Assembly: GCF_000158095.2 (NCBI RefSeq)
Contig: NZ_CM011002.1
Coordinates: 248,001-312,000 of the forward strand
Source: Roseibium alexandrii DFL-11
GTDB taxonomy: Bacteria; Pseudomonadota; Alphaproteobacteria; Rhizobiales; Stappiaceae
DNA length: 64,000 bases
Direction of reading: 5' to 3'
Shown here: positions 7,756 through 16,391 of the stretch, piece after piece
Layout of the letters: each line of letters begins with the position of its first letter
Numbering within the stretch: the stretch's first letter is position 1
Made by a program: the position numbers and the translations under genes
Notes under the pieces: generated by a model
Databases searched by the model: none
Told to the model about the DNA's origin: nothing
The model's input: the letters and a program-made list of their open reading frames with translations, nothing else

Positions 7756-10700
7756 CTGAACTCGGTTTACATTACATTCGGGATTGCAGTGGTTCTGGTG
7801 CTGGTAACGGCGCTCGTAGGGCCTTTTTTCGTCGATTGGACCATTTACCGGTCAACCTTTGAAACCTATGCAAGCCGGGTGCTTGGACACCGCGTGACCG
7901 TCCTCGGGGAGGCGGACCTCCGCCTGTTGCCTGCACCCTATATCCGGTTTTCCGATGTCCGTGTCGGTGAAGCAGAAGATCCTTTGTTGGTCGTCTCCCG
8001 CTTCGACATGCGTGTTGAATTGCCGCCGCTCTTGAAAGGCGAGTTCCGGGTCGTTGACATGGCTCTGGAGCGGCCACACCTTACCCTTTCTCTGGACGAG
8101 GCTGGCCGGTTGGATTGGCTGACCGCGGTGACGGCCGATGGCGCCCTTGCCGATCTGCCTCCCGAAGATGTGGCGCTGGAGAAGGTCACGATCCGCGACG
8201 GGGCGATTTCTGTGATCGATGCCCGTACGGGTGAGACGCACAGCCTTGATAACGGCAACCTCTCCGTCAGCGCGCGCACTTTGGCCGGTCCCTTCCGCGC
8301 CGATGGAAGTCTGACGTTGAACGGGAGTGCCTATTCGGTCAGTCTTGCCTCTGGCCGCATCCGCGACAATGAAAGTCTGCGCCTCAAAGGGGATGTGACT
8401 CCCACGGATCTGCCCGTCACCTTCAGTTTTGACGGAGCCTTGAGCGAGACGGATGCAGCACCCCGTTTTGACGGAGCGTTCGACATAACCTCCGTGGCGC
8501 TGGACGAAAGCGATACGAACACTTGGTCGGTTGACGGCCAGTTCTCCGCGGATATCGCGGAAGTGGCTGTTCCGGAATTCGAATTCCGGTTTGGACCGGA
8601 TGACAAACGGCTCAGCATGACGGGTGAGGCGGATCTGGTTTATTCCGGTGATCGGCGTTTTGAAGTTCGTGCGCAGTCGAAACAGGTGGATTTGGATCGT
8701 CTTCTGGGCGGCGGTCCACAAGCGCCGGTAGAAATCAACACTGCCGGGCAGCAGCTTGTCAGTGCGTTAGGGGCTGTTCCGCTGCCGACGATCGATGGTG
8801 CCTTGTCGCTGGATGTCCCGGCTGTTGTCGCTGGGGGTGGCATCATCCAAAATGTGCGTCTTGATCTTGAAACCATGCTGGGAGGCTGGCGGATTGCCCG
8901 CCTTGCCGGCCGCTTGCCAGGCCGCACCATGGTCGCGACGCAAGGGGACCTTGGCCTTGAACCGGCGTTGACATACCGAGGTGCCGTCTCCGTTCGGTCC
9001 GATCAGCCCGCGACATTTTTCAGCTGGTGGCAGAGCCAGGAAAGTGGAGCTGCGGTTCTAGAGCCTGTTGCCGTTGAGGGACGTTTGAACCTGATGCCGG
9101 CAGGCGCCGCCCTTGATAACTTGCGTCTCACCGTTGCCGGCTCGGAAGCCCGTGGCGGGCTTGCGTATCGCCAGCCGCGCGGCGGTGGCAATGCCGAGTT
9201 TTCCCTGTCTCTTGATGCCGACACTCTGGATCTCGATCAGATGGAAACGCTGACGGCCTTAATGCGGCCGTTCCGCGGGGCGACAGGGCAATCGACATCC
9301 GGTGGGACCAGGTCTACCAATGTGTCGCTGCGCCTGCAGGCACGTGAGGTGCGGGGCCGGGGCGTTGCCGGGGAAGGGCTGGCGTTTGAGGCCGAGTACG
9401 CCGATGGCAACATGCGCATTGATCGTTTGTTTGCAGCAGATCTCGCCGGTGCCCGGATTGATGTAACAGGCGATGTCCGCAATCTTCTGACCGCTCCAAA
9501 CGGGGCCGTTTCCGGAACGCTCGATGCCAGGGATCTGTCTGGTCTGATGGCTCTGGTCAAGGGAGTGCTGCCCGATTCGGCGCTCATTGACCGGCTGGAA
9601 AAAGCCGCAGATAGCCTTGTGCCGGCCCAGTTCGATGCGTCCCTGAAAGCTGCAGAACGCGCCAACGGCACTGATCTTTCCGTTGAATTGACCGGCACCG
9701 CCGGAGGGACGGAAGTTGCGGTCCGGTCCAATCTGGAGGGCCGCATAGACGCTTGGCATGAAGCTGATATCGGCGTTTCGCTGTCCATGACAGGGGCGGA
9801 TGGCAGTGCGGTTTTACAACAGCTCGGCCTTGATGTTCTCCCGGTTGAGGCGATCGGCGAAGCGCGGATTTTGGCAGAGGTCTCGGGCGTGCCCGCCAAC
9901 GGCCTTGACGTCCGCAGCACTTTTGCGCTGGGCGAGACCAAGATAGAGACGACTGGAACGCTGACCCTCAAGGCAGATGAGGAAGCTGCCTATGCCTTGA
10001 ACGGGACGCTGGAAACTCCTGATCTGACACCGCTCGCGTTGCTTTCCGGCCGTATTCTGCCGGTCATGGCTGGTGACTTGCCTGCAACGCTCACAGCGGC
10101 TGTTGAAGGGGTCGGCACCAGTCTGGCACTGCCGTCCTTTAGCGGCACGTTCCGGGATACCCGGTTCGACGGCCGGCTGGAAGGCGATCTGACACCGGTC
10201 CCGGGCGAGCGGAACCGCCGTTTCAATGGAGAGCTCAACGTCAGCCAGATGGAATTGCGTGCCTTGAGCGAATTGGTGCTCGGTCCGGACCAATGGTACG
10301 CGCTCGGTGATGGATCCAGCGTTTGGCCAACGGCCTTCTTTGGCGCGCCGCTTCTCGATGATCTGGACCTGACGCTGGATCTGCGGGCAGATGATCTCTA
10401 CCTCGACGAAGATATGGCCCTTCAATCTGCGCGCGCCGAGTTCCGCTTAACGCCGCTGCTTCTTCGTCTTGATGGTCTGAATGGCACTTATGCGGGCGGC
10501 AAGTTTGACGGTAATCTGTCGCTCCGCCGTTCCGAGGCGGAAGGGGCCGCGTCTGGCCGGGTCAAGCTGACTGGCGCGGACCTCCGCCAGCTGTCTTGGC
10601 GCCCGGATGGCCGGGCGGTTGTTTCGGGGACAGGCGATCTTTACCTCGACTTTGAGGGCATTGGCAGGTCGATCGCGGCAATCGTTGCAGGGTTGAATGG

Positions 10701-11619
10701 TGGCGGCTCCTTTGCGCTTCAAAACGGCACGGTTCAGCGGCTGAACCCGCAGGCCTTTCTTCAGGTGACCCGGGCGGTCGATGCCGGTCTCGACTTGCAG
10801 GACGACAAGATCGAAGAGGTTTTCCTCAGCCACATGTCTGCCGGCAGCCTTCCGTTTGAAAAGGTGGAAGGAACGCTGACACTGGTTGGCGGCCGTCTTT
10901 CTGCCCGCAACGTGGTGGTTGATGCGGAAAAGGCCGAAGTCTTCGGGTCGGCTCAGCTGGATCTCAACACCTATGACCTCGATGCGGATTTCTCGCTCAA
11001 GGTCGATCCGGGCGAAAATGCGGTGACCGGAGCAGAGCCGCAGATTGGTTTGCTGTTCGAAGGGCCCGTCGAAGCGCCTGCGCGCAGTGTCGACATCACG
11101 CCCTTCACAGCTTATCTGACGCTCCGCGCGTTTGAGCAGGAAGTAGAGCGGGTGGAACGCCTCCAGGCAGAAATCTTGGAGCGGGACCGCTTGACGCGCG
11201 AACTCAAGCGCCAGTCCGAAGCAAAAGTGCGGCGCGAGCGGGAAGCGATCGAGGCTGCCGCTGCCGCAGAAGCAGCGGCGCAAGCGGCAGAAGAAGAACG
11301 TCTCCGTTTGGAGCAGGAACAGCTTGAGCGGGAGAGCCAGGAGCAGGAGCAAACGCAGAACAGCGAGCAGACCCCGGTTGTGCCCGACACGCAAGCCGTT
11401 GAAACCGCCGCCAGCCCTGCCGATGCTCCAGTGGATGACCCGATCCCGCTGACCGACCGGATCCGGGCGGTGCTTGATGCGTCGAACGACAATCTGGATC
11501 TCACCGGCGCATCCGCGGCGCCTGAAACCAAACCCGCCTCCGACCTCCCGCCTCTTGATGGCCCGATCACCATCGAAGATCTTTTAAGCGGACAGTTCGG
11601 TATCCCGGCAGGCCAGTGA
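7756..11619 (+). CDS. AsmA family protein (very large, CTG start proposed)
   Basis: This very long protein (about 1287 residues) has one N-terminal membrane segment (about residues 5-27) followed by the AsmA signature FVDWTIYRSTFETYASRVLGHRVTVLG and long repetitive beta-rich periplasmic sequence. An AsmA C-terminal domain lies at about 950-1110. The tail (about 1110-1210) is an Ala/Glu/Arg/Gln-rich coiled coil, followed by an acidic Pro-rich end. Relatives (AsmA, TamB, YhdP) bridge the envelope and move or organise phospholipid. The first standard start in frame, GTG 7789, would cut the membrane segment. The AAAGGAG site is 7 bases before CTG 7756, which gives a normal LNSVYITFGIAV N-terminus, so I propose CTG. 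Confidence 0.85.
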   Translation: MNSVYITFGIAVVLVLVTALVGPFFVDWTIYRSTFETYASRVLGHRVTVLGEADLRLLPAPYIRFSDVRVGEAEDPLLVVSRFDMRVELPPLLKGEFRVVDMALERPHLTLSLDEAGRLDWLTAVTADGALADLPPEDVALEKVTIRDGAISVIDARTGETHSLDNGNLSVSARTLAGPFRADGSLTLNGSAYSVSLASGRIRDNESLRLKGDVTPTDLPVTFSFDGALSETDAAPRFDGAFDITSVALDESDTNTWSVDGQFSADIAEVAVPEFEFRFGPDDKRLSMTGEADLVYSGDRRFEVRAQSKQVDLDRLLGGGPQAPVEINTAGQQLVSALGAVPLPTIDGALSLDVPAVVAGGGIIQNVRLDLETMLGGWRIARLAGRLPGRTMVATQGDLGLEPALTYRGAVSVRSDQPATFFSWWQSQESGAAVLEPVAVEGRLNLMPAGAALDNLRLTVAGSEARGGLAYRQPRGGGNAEFSLSLDADTLDLDQMETLTALMRPFRGATGQSTSGGTRSTNVSLRLQAREVRGRGVAGEGLAFEAEYADGNMRIDRLFAADLAGARIDVTGDVRNLLTAPNGAVSGTLDARDLSGLMALVKGVLPDSALIDRLEKAADSLVPAQFDASLKAAERANGTDLSVELTGTAGGTEVAVRSNLEGRIDAWHEADIGVSLSMTGADGSAVLQQLGLDVLPVEAIGEARILAEVSGVPANGLDVRSTFALGETKIETTGTLTLKADEEAAYALNGTLETPDLTPLALLSGRILPVMAGDLPATLTAAVEGVGTSLALPSFSGTFRDTRFDGRLEGDLTPVPGERNRRFNGELNVSQMELRALSELVLGPDQWYALGDGSSVWPTAFFGAPLLDDLDLTLDLRADDLYLDEDMALQSARAEFRLTPLLLRLDGLNGTYAGGKFDGNLSLRRSEAEGAASGRVKLTGADLRQLSWRPDGRAVVSGTGDLYLDFEGIGRSIAAIVAGLNGGGSFALQNGTVQRLNPQAFLQVTRAVDAGLDLQDDKIEEVFLSHMSAGSLPFEKVEGTLTLVGGRLSARNVVVDAEKAEVFGSAQLDLNTYDLDADFSLKVDPGENAVTGAEPQIGLLFEGPVEAPARSVDITPFTAYLTLRAFEQEVERVERLQAEILERDRLTRELKRQSEAKVRREREAIEAAAAAEAAAQAAEEERLRLEQEQLERESQEQEQTQNSEQTPVVPDTQAVETAASPADAPVDDPIPLTDRIRAVLDASNDNLDLTGASAAPETKPASDLPPLDGPITIEDLLSGQFGIPAGQ

Positions 11620-11640
11620 CGCTGGTTCAAGTTTGATGAA

Positions 11641-11868
11641 TTATGCTTTTTGATCAGCACGCCATTGCGCCCGTTTGAGCACCCAAACGCGTATGGCAGA
11701 AGACAGCGGATCGTCCGGATCCCGCGTGTCGTCTATTTCTGCGATCACGCTGGCAAGGGAGCGACTTTCTGCTCTTACGGCTTCGTCAATGACCGCCCAG
11801 AACTCCGACTCAAGGGCGACGCTGGTCCGGTGGCCGTGTAGGGAAACCGATCTTTTCTGGAGCGCCAT
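11641..11868 (-). CDS. Ribbon-helix-helix domain protein
   Basis: This 75-residue basic protein matches the RHH_4 type: KRSVSLHGHRTSVALESEFW forms the expected strand-helix start, followed by a helix SLASVIAEID. Such proteins bind DNA as dimers; targets are unknown. It is the last gene of the minus-strand run ssrA - sspB - DUF4169 - RHH, five bases downstream of the DUF4169 gene, so it is probably co-transcribed. The same gene set is common in related alphaproteobacteria. Confidence 0.85.
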   Translation of the reverse strand: MALQKRSVSLHGHRTSVALESEFWAVIDEAVRAESRSLASVIAEIDDTRDPDDPLSSAIRVWVLKRAQWRADQKA

Positions 11869-11873
11869 GAGGG

Positions 11874-12080
11874 TTAATTGTCGCCTGGCGGAGTGGTGGC
11901 CGGTCCGTCAAGCTTGTGGCCATCTACCTGCTTTTCATGCATGTCCCGGCGCCGGCGGTCCGCCTCGCGTTCGGCTTTGGTCCGGCCAAACTTCTGGCGG
12001 TTGCTTTCAGCGGTTTTTTCCCTGGTTTGCCGCTGCTTGTGCTTGCGCGCCTGGCGCAGATTGACAATTTCGGCGCTCAT
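11874..12080 (-). CDS. DUF4169 family small basic protein
   Basis: This 68-residue, highly charged protein starts MSAEIVNLRQARKHKQRQ and continues with a Lys/Arg-rich helix (ESNRQKFGRTKAEREADRRRRD). The N-terminal VNLRQARK motif is characteristic of DUF4169, a family of unknown function in alphaproteobacteria. The predicted helix is basic enough to bind nucleic acid, but this is inference. The start at 12080 is 16 bases downstream of the sspB stop, which indicates one operon. Confidence 0.8.
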   Translation of the reverse strand: MSAEIVNLRQARKHKQRQTREKTAESNRQKFGRTKAEREADRRRRDMHEKQVDGHKLDGPATTPPGDN

Positions 12081-12096
12081 GGCCTTGTCCTGAGGG

Positions 12097-12672
12097 TCAG
12101 GTTTTTTTCCGGAAAGCGTCCAGCGAGACAACCTCACCGCCGCCGTCACCGTCTTCAGTGTCTTGATCGGGTTTTTTGGTTTTTTTCTCAGCTTCGACAG
12201 CAGGAACATCATCCTGCTTGTTGTCGGCTGTCATCAGCTTCTCGGTGGTTTCCTGTTCCGCCTTCGCAAGCTCTTCGACCGCTTCCAGCAGGTCTTCCGG
12301 CAGTTCCTCGGCTGTCTTGCCCGGATCGAATTCTAGCGCGAATTGAACGGAAGGATCAAAGAAGCCTTTGATTGCTGAGAAGGGCACCAGCAGCTTTTCT
12401 GGAACGCCGCCAAAGGACAAGCCAACCTCGAAGGCATGTTCGCCGATCGCCAGATCCCAGAACTGGTGCTGCAGGACGATGGTCATTTCCTGCGGGTAGC
12501 GCTCTTTCAAACGCTGGGAGATTTTCACACCTGGTGCGGTTGTTTCAAACGCGATGTAGAAGTGGTGATCGCCGGGCAGGCCGGTGCGTCCAACCTCCGC
12601 GAGGATTTTCTTCACAGCACCACGCAGGGCATCCTGGATCAGGATATCGTATCGCAACAGGTCTTCAGACAT
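12097..12672 (-). CDS. sspB: SspB, ClpXP adaptor for ssrA-tagged proteins
   Basis: This 191-residue protein is of the alphaproteobacterial SspB type. The folded substrate-binding domain covers about residues 1-130 (LRYDILIQDALRGAVKKIL, HFYIAFETTAPGV, VLQHQFWDLAIGEHAFEVGLSF, VPFSAIKGFFDPSVQFALEF). It is followed by a long acidic, flexible linker and a short C-terminal GEVVSLDAFRKKT segment, which corresponds to the ClpX-docking peptide. It delivers proteins carrying the tmRNA tag to ClpXP. The gene lies just downstream of ssrA on the same strand, separated by the ssrA terminator, so the tag gene and its reader are neighbours. Confidence 0.93.
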   Translation of the reverse strand: MSEDLLRYDILIQDALRGAVKKILAEVGRTGLPGDHHFYIAFETTAPGVKISQRLKERYPQEMTIVLQHQFWDLAIGEHAFEVGLSFGGVPEKLLVPFSAIKGFFDPSVQFALEFDPGKTAEELPEDLLEAVEELAKAEQETTEKLMTADNKQDDVPAVEAEKKTKKPDQDTEDGDGGGEVVSLDAFRKKT

Positions 12673-12732
12673 CGTGTTCAGTCGAATCTCGCTTTGAATT
12701 TCATCTCAGAAAAGCACATTGACGGGCAAGGT

Positions 12733-12756
12733 TCAAAAAGGAAAGGCCCTTTTCCA
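12733..12756 (-). terminator. Rho-independent terminator of ssrA
   Basis: On the minus strand the sequence reads GGAAAAGGGCCTTTCC followed by TTTTTG, a short GC-containing hairpin with a U-run. It lies between the end of the tmRNA coding piece and the sspB start, so it should end ssrA transcription. Confidence 0.7.
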
Positions 12757-12789
12757 AGGATAGCGCTTTATGGAGCGGGCGGCGATAGG

Positions 12790-13190
12790 CAGTGCAAATG
12801 TTTCGCCTTTGCCGGAGGCCTATCTTTCGCTTTTGCGCAGGCAGGAGTGTGAAGTGAAGGCTTCTGTTGCCAGGTGCCTTCGAACCCCGCCTGAAGGGGC
12901 TAACCAACAGGACTTAGTGGACTACCGGAACCGCATTACGCAGCTACAGCGTTGTCCATAGCAGTGTTGTCATTTGCAACTACTGAGATAGCCCGATAAC
13001 GGTGGTACAATGCCGAGCAAAAGCACAGTCTTTACGCCCTCGTCGATCCTATTTCGCCCCCGCCGAAACCCATATGGGCTCAAAGCTTTAAGCCTTATGG
13101 GCTTGGGTGGAGGCGCCGGGTACCGCCCCCGGGTCCGATAGGTTTATTACACTGACAATTTATTGCCATAGCTGGCGAACCAGCACCCCT
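12790..13190 (-). ncRNA. ssrA: Two-piece (permuted) alphaproteobacterial tmRNA
   Basis: The gene has the permuted order acceptor piece - intervening segment - coding piece. The acceptor 3' strand is CGCCTCC at 13109-13115, followed by A (13108) and CCC, so CCA is only partly encoded. Just upstream is the T-arm hairpin CCGGG-GGCGGTA-CCCGG (13116-13132), and a CTGG-TTCG-CCAG hairpin lies at about 13171-13184. After a spacer of about 43 bases the coding piece starts with GGGGGCG (13061-13055), which pairs with the acceptor strand, and then the conserved GGATCGACG. The tag reading frame is 12936-12977: resume codon GCA, peptide ANDNTAMDNAVAA, stop TAA. Helix and pseudoknot sequences follow to about 12800. 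The outer ends are approximate. Confidence 0.92.
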
Positions 13191-13232
13191 GATATAGGCA
13201 CTTTCGGTTTGAATTGAAAGGGCTTTGCCAAA
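13191..13232 (-). promoter_or_regulatory. Candidate ssrA promoter
   Basis: On the minus strand, TTTCAA and TATATC are separated by 17 bases, just upstream of the acceptor piece. The -10 match is fair and the -35 match weak, so this is a candidate only. Confidence 0.35.
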
Positions 13233-13382
13233 GGACCGGCGCTTGGTTGGCTAAGATCATCCACAGGCAGACGGCCGGTCCTGTGGCCGGAGCTGGGGAA
13301 AGTCCGGGGCAGGGGGTGTGTTTTTGGCAGAATCTGCGAAGTTAGCGATACGTTTCCGGCAGTATGACGAAGGGCGCCCGCC

Positions 13383-14189
13383 GTGCAGCAATATCACGAT
13401 CTCCTTTCTAAGATCCTTGAAGACGGCATCGACCGGGGCGACAGGACAGGAACCGGAACACGCTCGATCTTTGGCCATCAGATGCGGTTTGACCTGTCTG
13501 AAGGCTTTCCGCTGGTTACGACCAAGAAGCTGCATTTGCGCTCGATCATTCACGAGCTGCTTTGGTTCGTTGCAGGTGATACGAACATTGCCTACCTGAA
13601 GGAACATGGCGTCAAGATCTGGGACGACTGGGCCGATGAAAACGGCGATCTGGGCCCGGTCTATGGCTACCAGTGGCGTTCCTGGCCGGCTCCCTACAGA
13701 GACGGAAGTGGCCAGTCGATTGATCAGATCTCGAACGTTCTGGAGATGATCCGCAAAAGCCCGGAAAGCCGCCGCCTCATTGTCTCAGCCTGGAACCCGG
13801 CCTTGGTGGACGAAATGGCGCTTCCACCGTGCCACGCGCTTTTCCAGTTCTATGTCGCTGACGGCAAACTCTCCTGCCAGCTGTATCAGCGTTCAGCCGA
13901 TGTGTTTCTCGGTGTGCCGTTCAACATCGCATCTTACGCCCTGCTGACGATGATGATCGCACAGGTCACAGGGCTCAAGCCCGGCGACTTTGTGCACACA
14001 CTTGGTGATGCGCACCTTTATTCCAACCATTTCGATCAGGCGCGCGAACAACTCACGAGAGCGCCGCGCGCTCTGCCTGAGATGAAGATCAATCCCGCAG
14101 TGACAGATCTCTTTGCGTTCACGTATGAAGACTTCGAACTGACCGGCTACGACCCGCATCCGCACATTGCAGCGCCTATTGCGGTGTGA
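13383..14189 (+). CDS. thyA: Thymidylate synthase
   Basis: This 268-residue ThyA methylates dUMP to dTMP with 5,10-methylene-tetrahydrofolate, releasing dihydrofolate. Conserved segments include [31 protein letters not shown], the catalytic Cys150 in [32 protein letters not shown] and [14 protein letters not shown]. The length agrees with the 264-residue E. coli enzyme. The start is GTG 13383. The dihydrofolate product is recycled by folA at 19311; in related genomes the two genes are closer, but here a minus-strand block separates them. Confidence 0.97.
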   Translation: MQQYHDLLSKILEDGIDRGDRTGTGTRSIFGHQMRFDLSEGFPLVTTKKLHLRSIIHELLWFVAGDTNIAYLKEHGVKIWDDWADENGDLGPVYGYQWRSWPAPYRDGSGQSIDQISNVLEMIRKSPESRRLIVSAWNPALVDEMALPPCHALFQFYVADGKLSCQLYQRSADVFLGVPFNIASYALLTMMIAQVTGLKPGDFVHTLGDAHLYSNHFDQAREQLTRAPRALPEMKINPAVTDLFAFTYEDFELTGYDPHPHIAAPIAV

Positions 14190-14347
14190 GACCGACGACG
14201 AGCTTCTGATCCGGATGCGCCAGATGCCGGATTGGAGAAAGTGCCTGTCTATTCTTGGGCTCTATTTGCCTTTCATTCTGCAATAGATTTGGTGGGGCCT
14301 GCTCTTCCAGGCAGGACCAGCTGAGTTCGGAGAATGCGGGAGAGGAC

Positions 14348-14776
14348 ATGACGACGCGCGGGCACTGTTTTTGCAAGAAGACCAGTTGGGAATTTACCGG
14401 TGAGGTTACCTGGGGCTGCTATTGCCACTGTGATGATTGCCGCCGCAATTGCTCGGCGCCGTTGGTTGCCTGGCTCGGCGTGCCATCAAAGAATTTCAGG
14501 TGGACAGGTGCGACGCCCAGATCCCTGGAAAGTTCAAAAGGTGTCTACAGACACTTTTGCGATACGTGCGGAACGCCCATGGCCTTCGAGGCCGAACACT
14601 ACAAAGGCGGCATGCACCTCTATGCCGCGACGCTGGAGCACCCTGAAACCTTCAAGCCTGAATTCCATGTGAACTACAAAAGCAAGCTGCCCTGGCTCCA
14701 GATGACGGACGATCTGCCGAAATACGATACCACGCTGCTGCATGCGCCTCAGGATCTGAGCGAGTACGATACCTGA
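14348..14776 (+). CDS. GFA family zinc-binding protein
   Basis: This 142-residue protein belongs to the family named after glutathione-dependent formaldehyde-activating enzyme. The zinc ligands expected for the fold are visible: GHCFCKKTSW, CYCHCDDCRRNC and CDTCGTPMAF. The family is broad and most members are not proven to act on formaldehyde, so the substrate is open. GGGAGAGG precedes the ATG at 14348. It lies downstream of thyA on the same strand and convergent with the radical SAM gene, 24 bases from its stop. Confidence 0.87.
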   Translation: MTTRGHCFCKKTSWEFTGEVTWGCYCHCDDCRRNCSAPLVAWLGVPSKNFRWTGATPRSLESSKGVYRHFCDTCGTPMAFEAEHYKGGMHLYAATLEHPETFKPEFHVNYKSKLPWLQMTDDLPKYDTTLLHAPQDLSEYDT

Positions 14777-14800
14777 CGTTTTCGTCTGCTTATTTGCACT

Positions 14801-16372
14801 TCAAGCCACATCGCTTTTTAGTAATTCATGGGCTGTCCGTGGCAGTGGCGGACGGATCGCGTCCGCTATTGGCTGGGTGAGCTGCCCCTTCGCGTCGGTG
14901 AGGAACAGCGGTTCGAAATACCTAGCGAATTTTGCGTCCATCCGGTGCAATGGCTCGTAGGCGACACTCAGCGGCTCGGTCATTGCATTGAAAGTACGTT
15001 TCGGTTCACGCCACGTCTGATGCATTTGCCGGTGATCTCCGATACGGATACCGCCCGCATATCGGACGATCGGGCCGAGCATGCTGATCAAGGTTTGCAG
15101 CGTATCGAACGAATGCCGCCGTGACCATGCATGGCGCACCGCATGGCGGGAAAACGCGAGCTTCCGGCCTTTGAATTGCAGAAGGTTTGCAAGATACGGA
15201 ACAACCTCTTCCAGCGGTTCCTTCGGCCACTCCACCAGTTTTTGACCATCCATGTCAGCCAAACGCACATTCGGCATTAAACGCCCTTCAGTGGCGGCAG
15301 TATTAAAATGCGGCGTGCCGAGGATCGGAATGGTCAAGGACATCAGCGCCGGCAGCGGTGTTTCCGGACTGGCCAGCAATCCGTCGATCTGCCCGTCGAT
15401 TTCTGCGATCGTCTGATGGGAAAAGTCCAGCATCATGCCGTAGTCGAAGAGGATCCCGTACTCGGCGCACAGCCGCGCCAGCGACCTCGGATCGGACGAG
15501 AGACTGTGCTTTTTGTTGTAGGCTTTCAAGACCGCCGGATCGAGTGATTCAACGCCTGAGAACAAGGCTTTGCAGCCATTGGCGGCGATGATGGCCAGGT
15601 TCTCCGGGTTTTTGAAAAAATCACCGGTGACCAATGCCCCCCAGCCACGGTATCTGCCGCGCCGCCAGTGGTCGCCGAGGAGTTCCGTCCGGCGTACGAA
15701 ATCCGCGCGGTTGTTGCCGTAAAAATTGTTGTCCAGCACCATCAGCATGGAAGTCTTGCCGCCAGCCTCGATCTGGCTGGTGATCCCGGCCGACGAATAA
15801 GACTGATAGGCGCGTCCCTCGCCGGTCAGGGAGCAAAAGGCGCACTTGAAATTGCAATTCTTTGTCGTCTCGACAAATCCAAGGCCGTAGGACCAGCCCG
15901 CAAGATCAAAGCGGGGGGCGGGGTTTTCTGCCCGACAATCTGCCCCGAGTCTTTCGTCAATGAAATCATCGAAGGTCTCGACATCGCCCTGGCAGACATA
16001 GTCAAAGACGTCAGCACACAGAGCGGGCAGTGTGCGGGCAATCGGACCGCCAATAGCGACCGTGACATCCGGCCGGGCATTTCTGAAATAGGCAGACAAC
16101 TGCCGGGCCCGGTCAAAGGCAGCCGTCAATCCGGTCAGAATGACCATGTCCGGCCAGTCAAGCAGACGGGGATTGAGCAGCGCCCCGTGATAGACTTCGT
16201 CGTAGACGCGCACGTCCGCTCTGGTTTTATCTAGCCGCCCGGCAAGATAATAGGGTGCCATCGCGCGCGGAATAAACAAGCGCATGGGTGCCGCAGAGCG
16301 CCACGGATCGACATAGGCGTTCACGATCAAAACCTTAGGCCTTTTACCGGCCGGTGCTGCGTTCTTGATCAT
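14801..16372 (-). CDS. Radical SAM protein with B12-binding-like N-terminal domain
   Basis: This protein is 523 residues. The N-terminal 150 residues have a Rossmann-like cobalamin-binding-type fold (PKVLIVNAYVDPW, DMVILTGLTAAFDRARQL, VAIGGPIARTLPAL, VCQGDVETFDDFI) but lack the DxHxxG lower-ligand motif, so any cobalamin would bind base-off without that histidine. The radical SAM cluster motif CNFKCAFC (CxxxCxxC) follows at about residue 180, and then a TIM-barrel-like core. The C-terminal 150 residues have no obvious assignment. The gene is 19 bases downstream of the PAS-CPBP gene on the same strand, so they are probably co-transcribed. Substrate unknown; methylation or lipid/tailoring chemistry is possible. 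Confidence 0.85.
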   Translation of the reverse strand: MIKNAAPAGKRPKVLIVNAYVDPWRSAAPMRLFIPRAMAPYYLAGRLDKTRADVRVYDEVYHGALLNPRLLDWPDMVILTGLTAAFDRARQLSAYFRNARPDVTVAIGGPIARTLPALCADVFDYVCQGDVETFDDFIDERLGADCRAENPAPRFDLAGWSYGLGFVETTKNCNFKCAFCSLTGEGRAYQSYSSAGITSQIEAGGKTSMLMVLDNNFYGNNRADFVRRTELLGDHWRRGRYRGWGALVTGDFFKNPENLAIIAANGCKALFSGVESLDPAVLKAYNKKHSLSSDPRSLARLCAEYGILFDYGMMLDFSHQTIAEIDGQIDGLLASPETPLPALMSLTIPILGTPHFNTAATEGRLMPNVRLADMDGQKLVEWPKEPLEEVVPYLANLLQFKGRKLAFSRHAVRHAWSRRHSFDTLQTLISMLGPIVRYAGGIRIGDHRQMHQTWREPKRTFNAMTEPLSVAYEPLHRMDAKFARYFEPLFLTDAKGQLTQPIADAIRPPLPRTAHELLKSDVA

Positions 16373-16391
16373 GAAAAATTCCGATTGCGGC

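Noticed and set aside
12770..12961. Plus-strand reading frame of 63 codons
   Set aside because: It lies antisense over the tmRNA coding piece and has no domain.
12780..12970. Long imperfect hairpin first read as a possible 6S RNA on the plus strand
   Set aside because: Reading the minus strand shows the permuted tmRNA with tag and acceptor stem, which explains the pairing.
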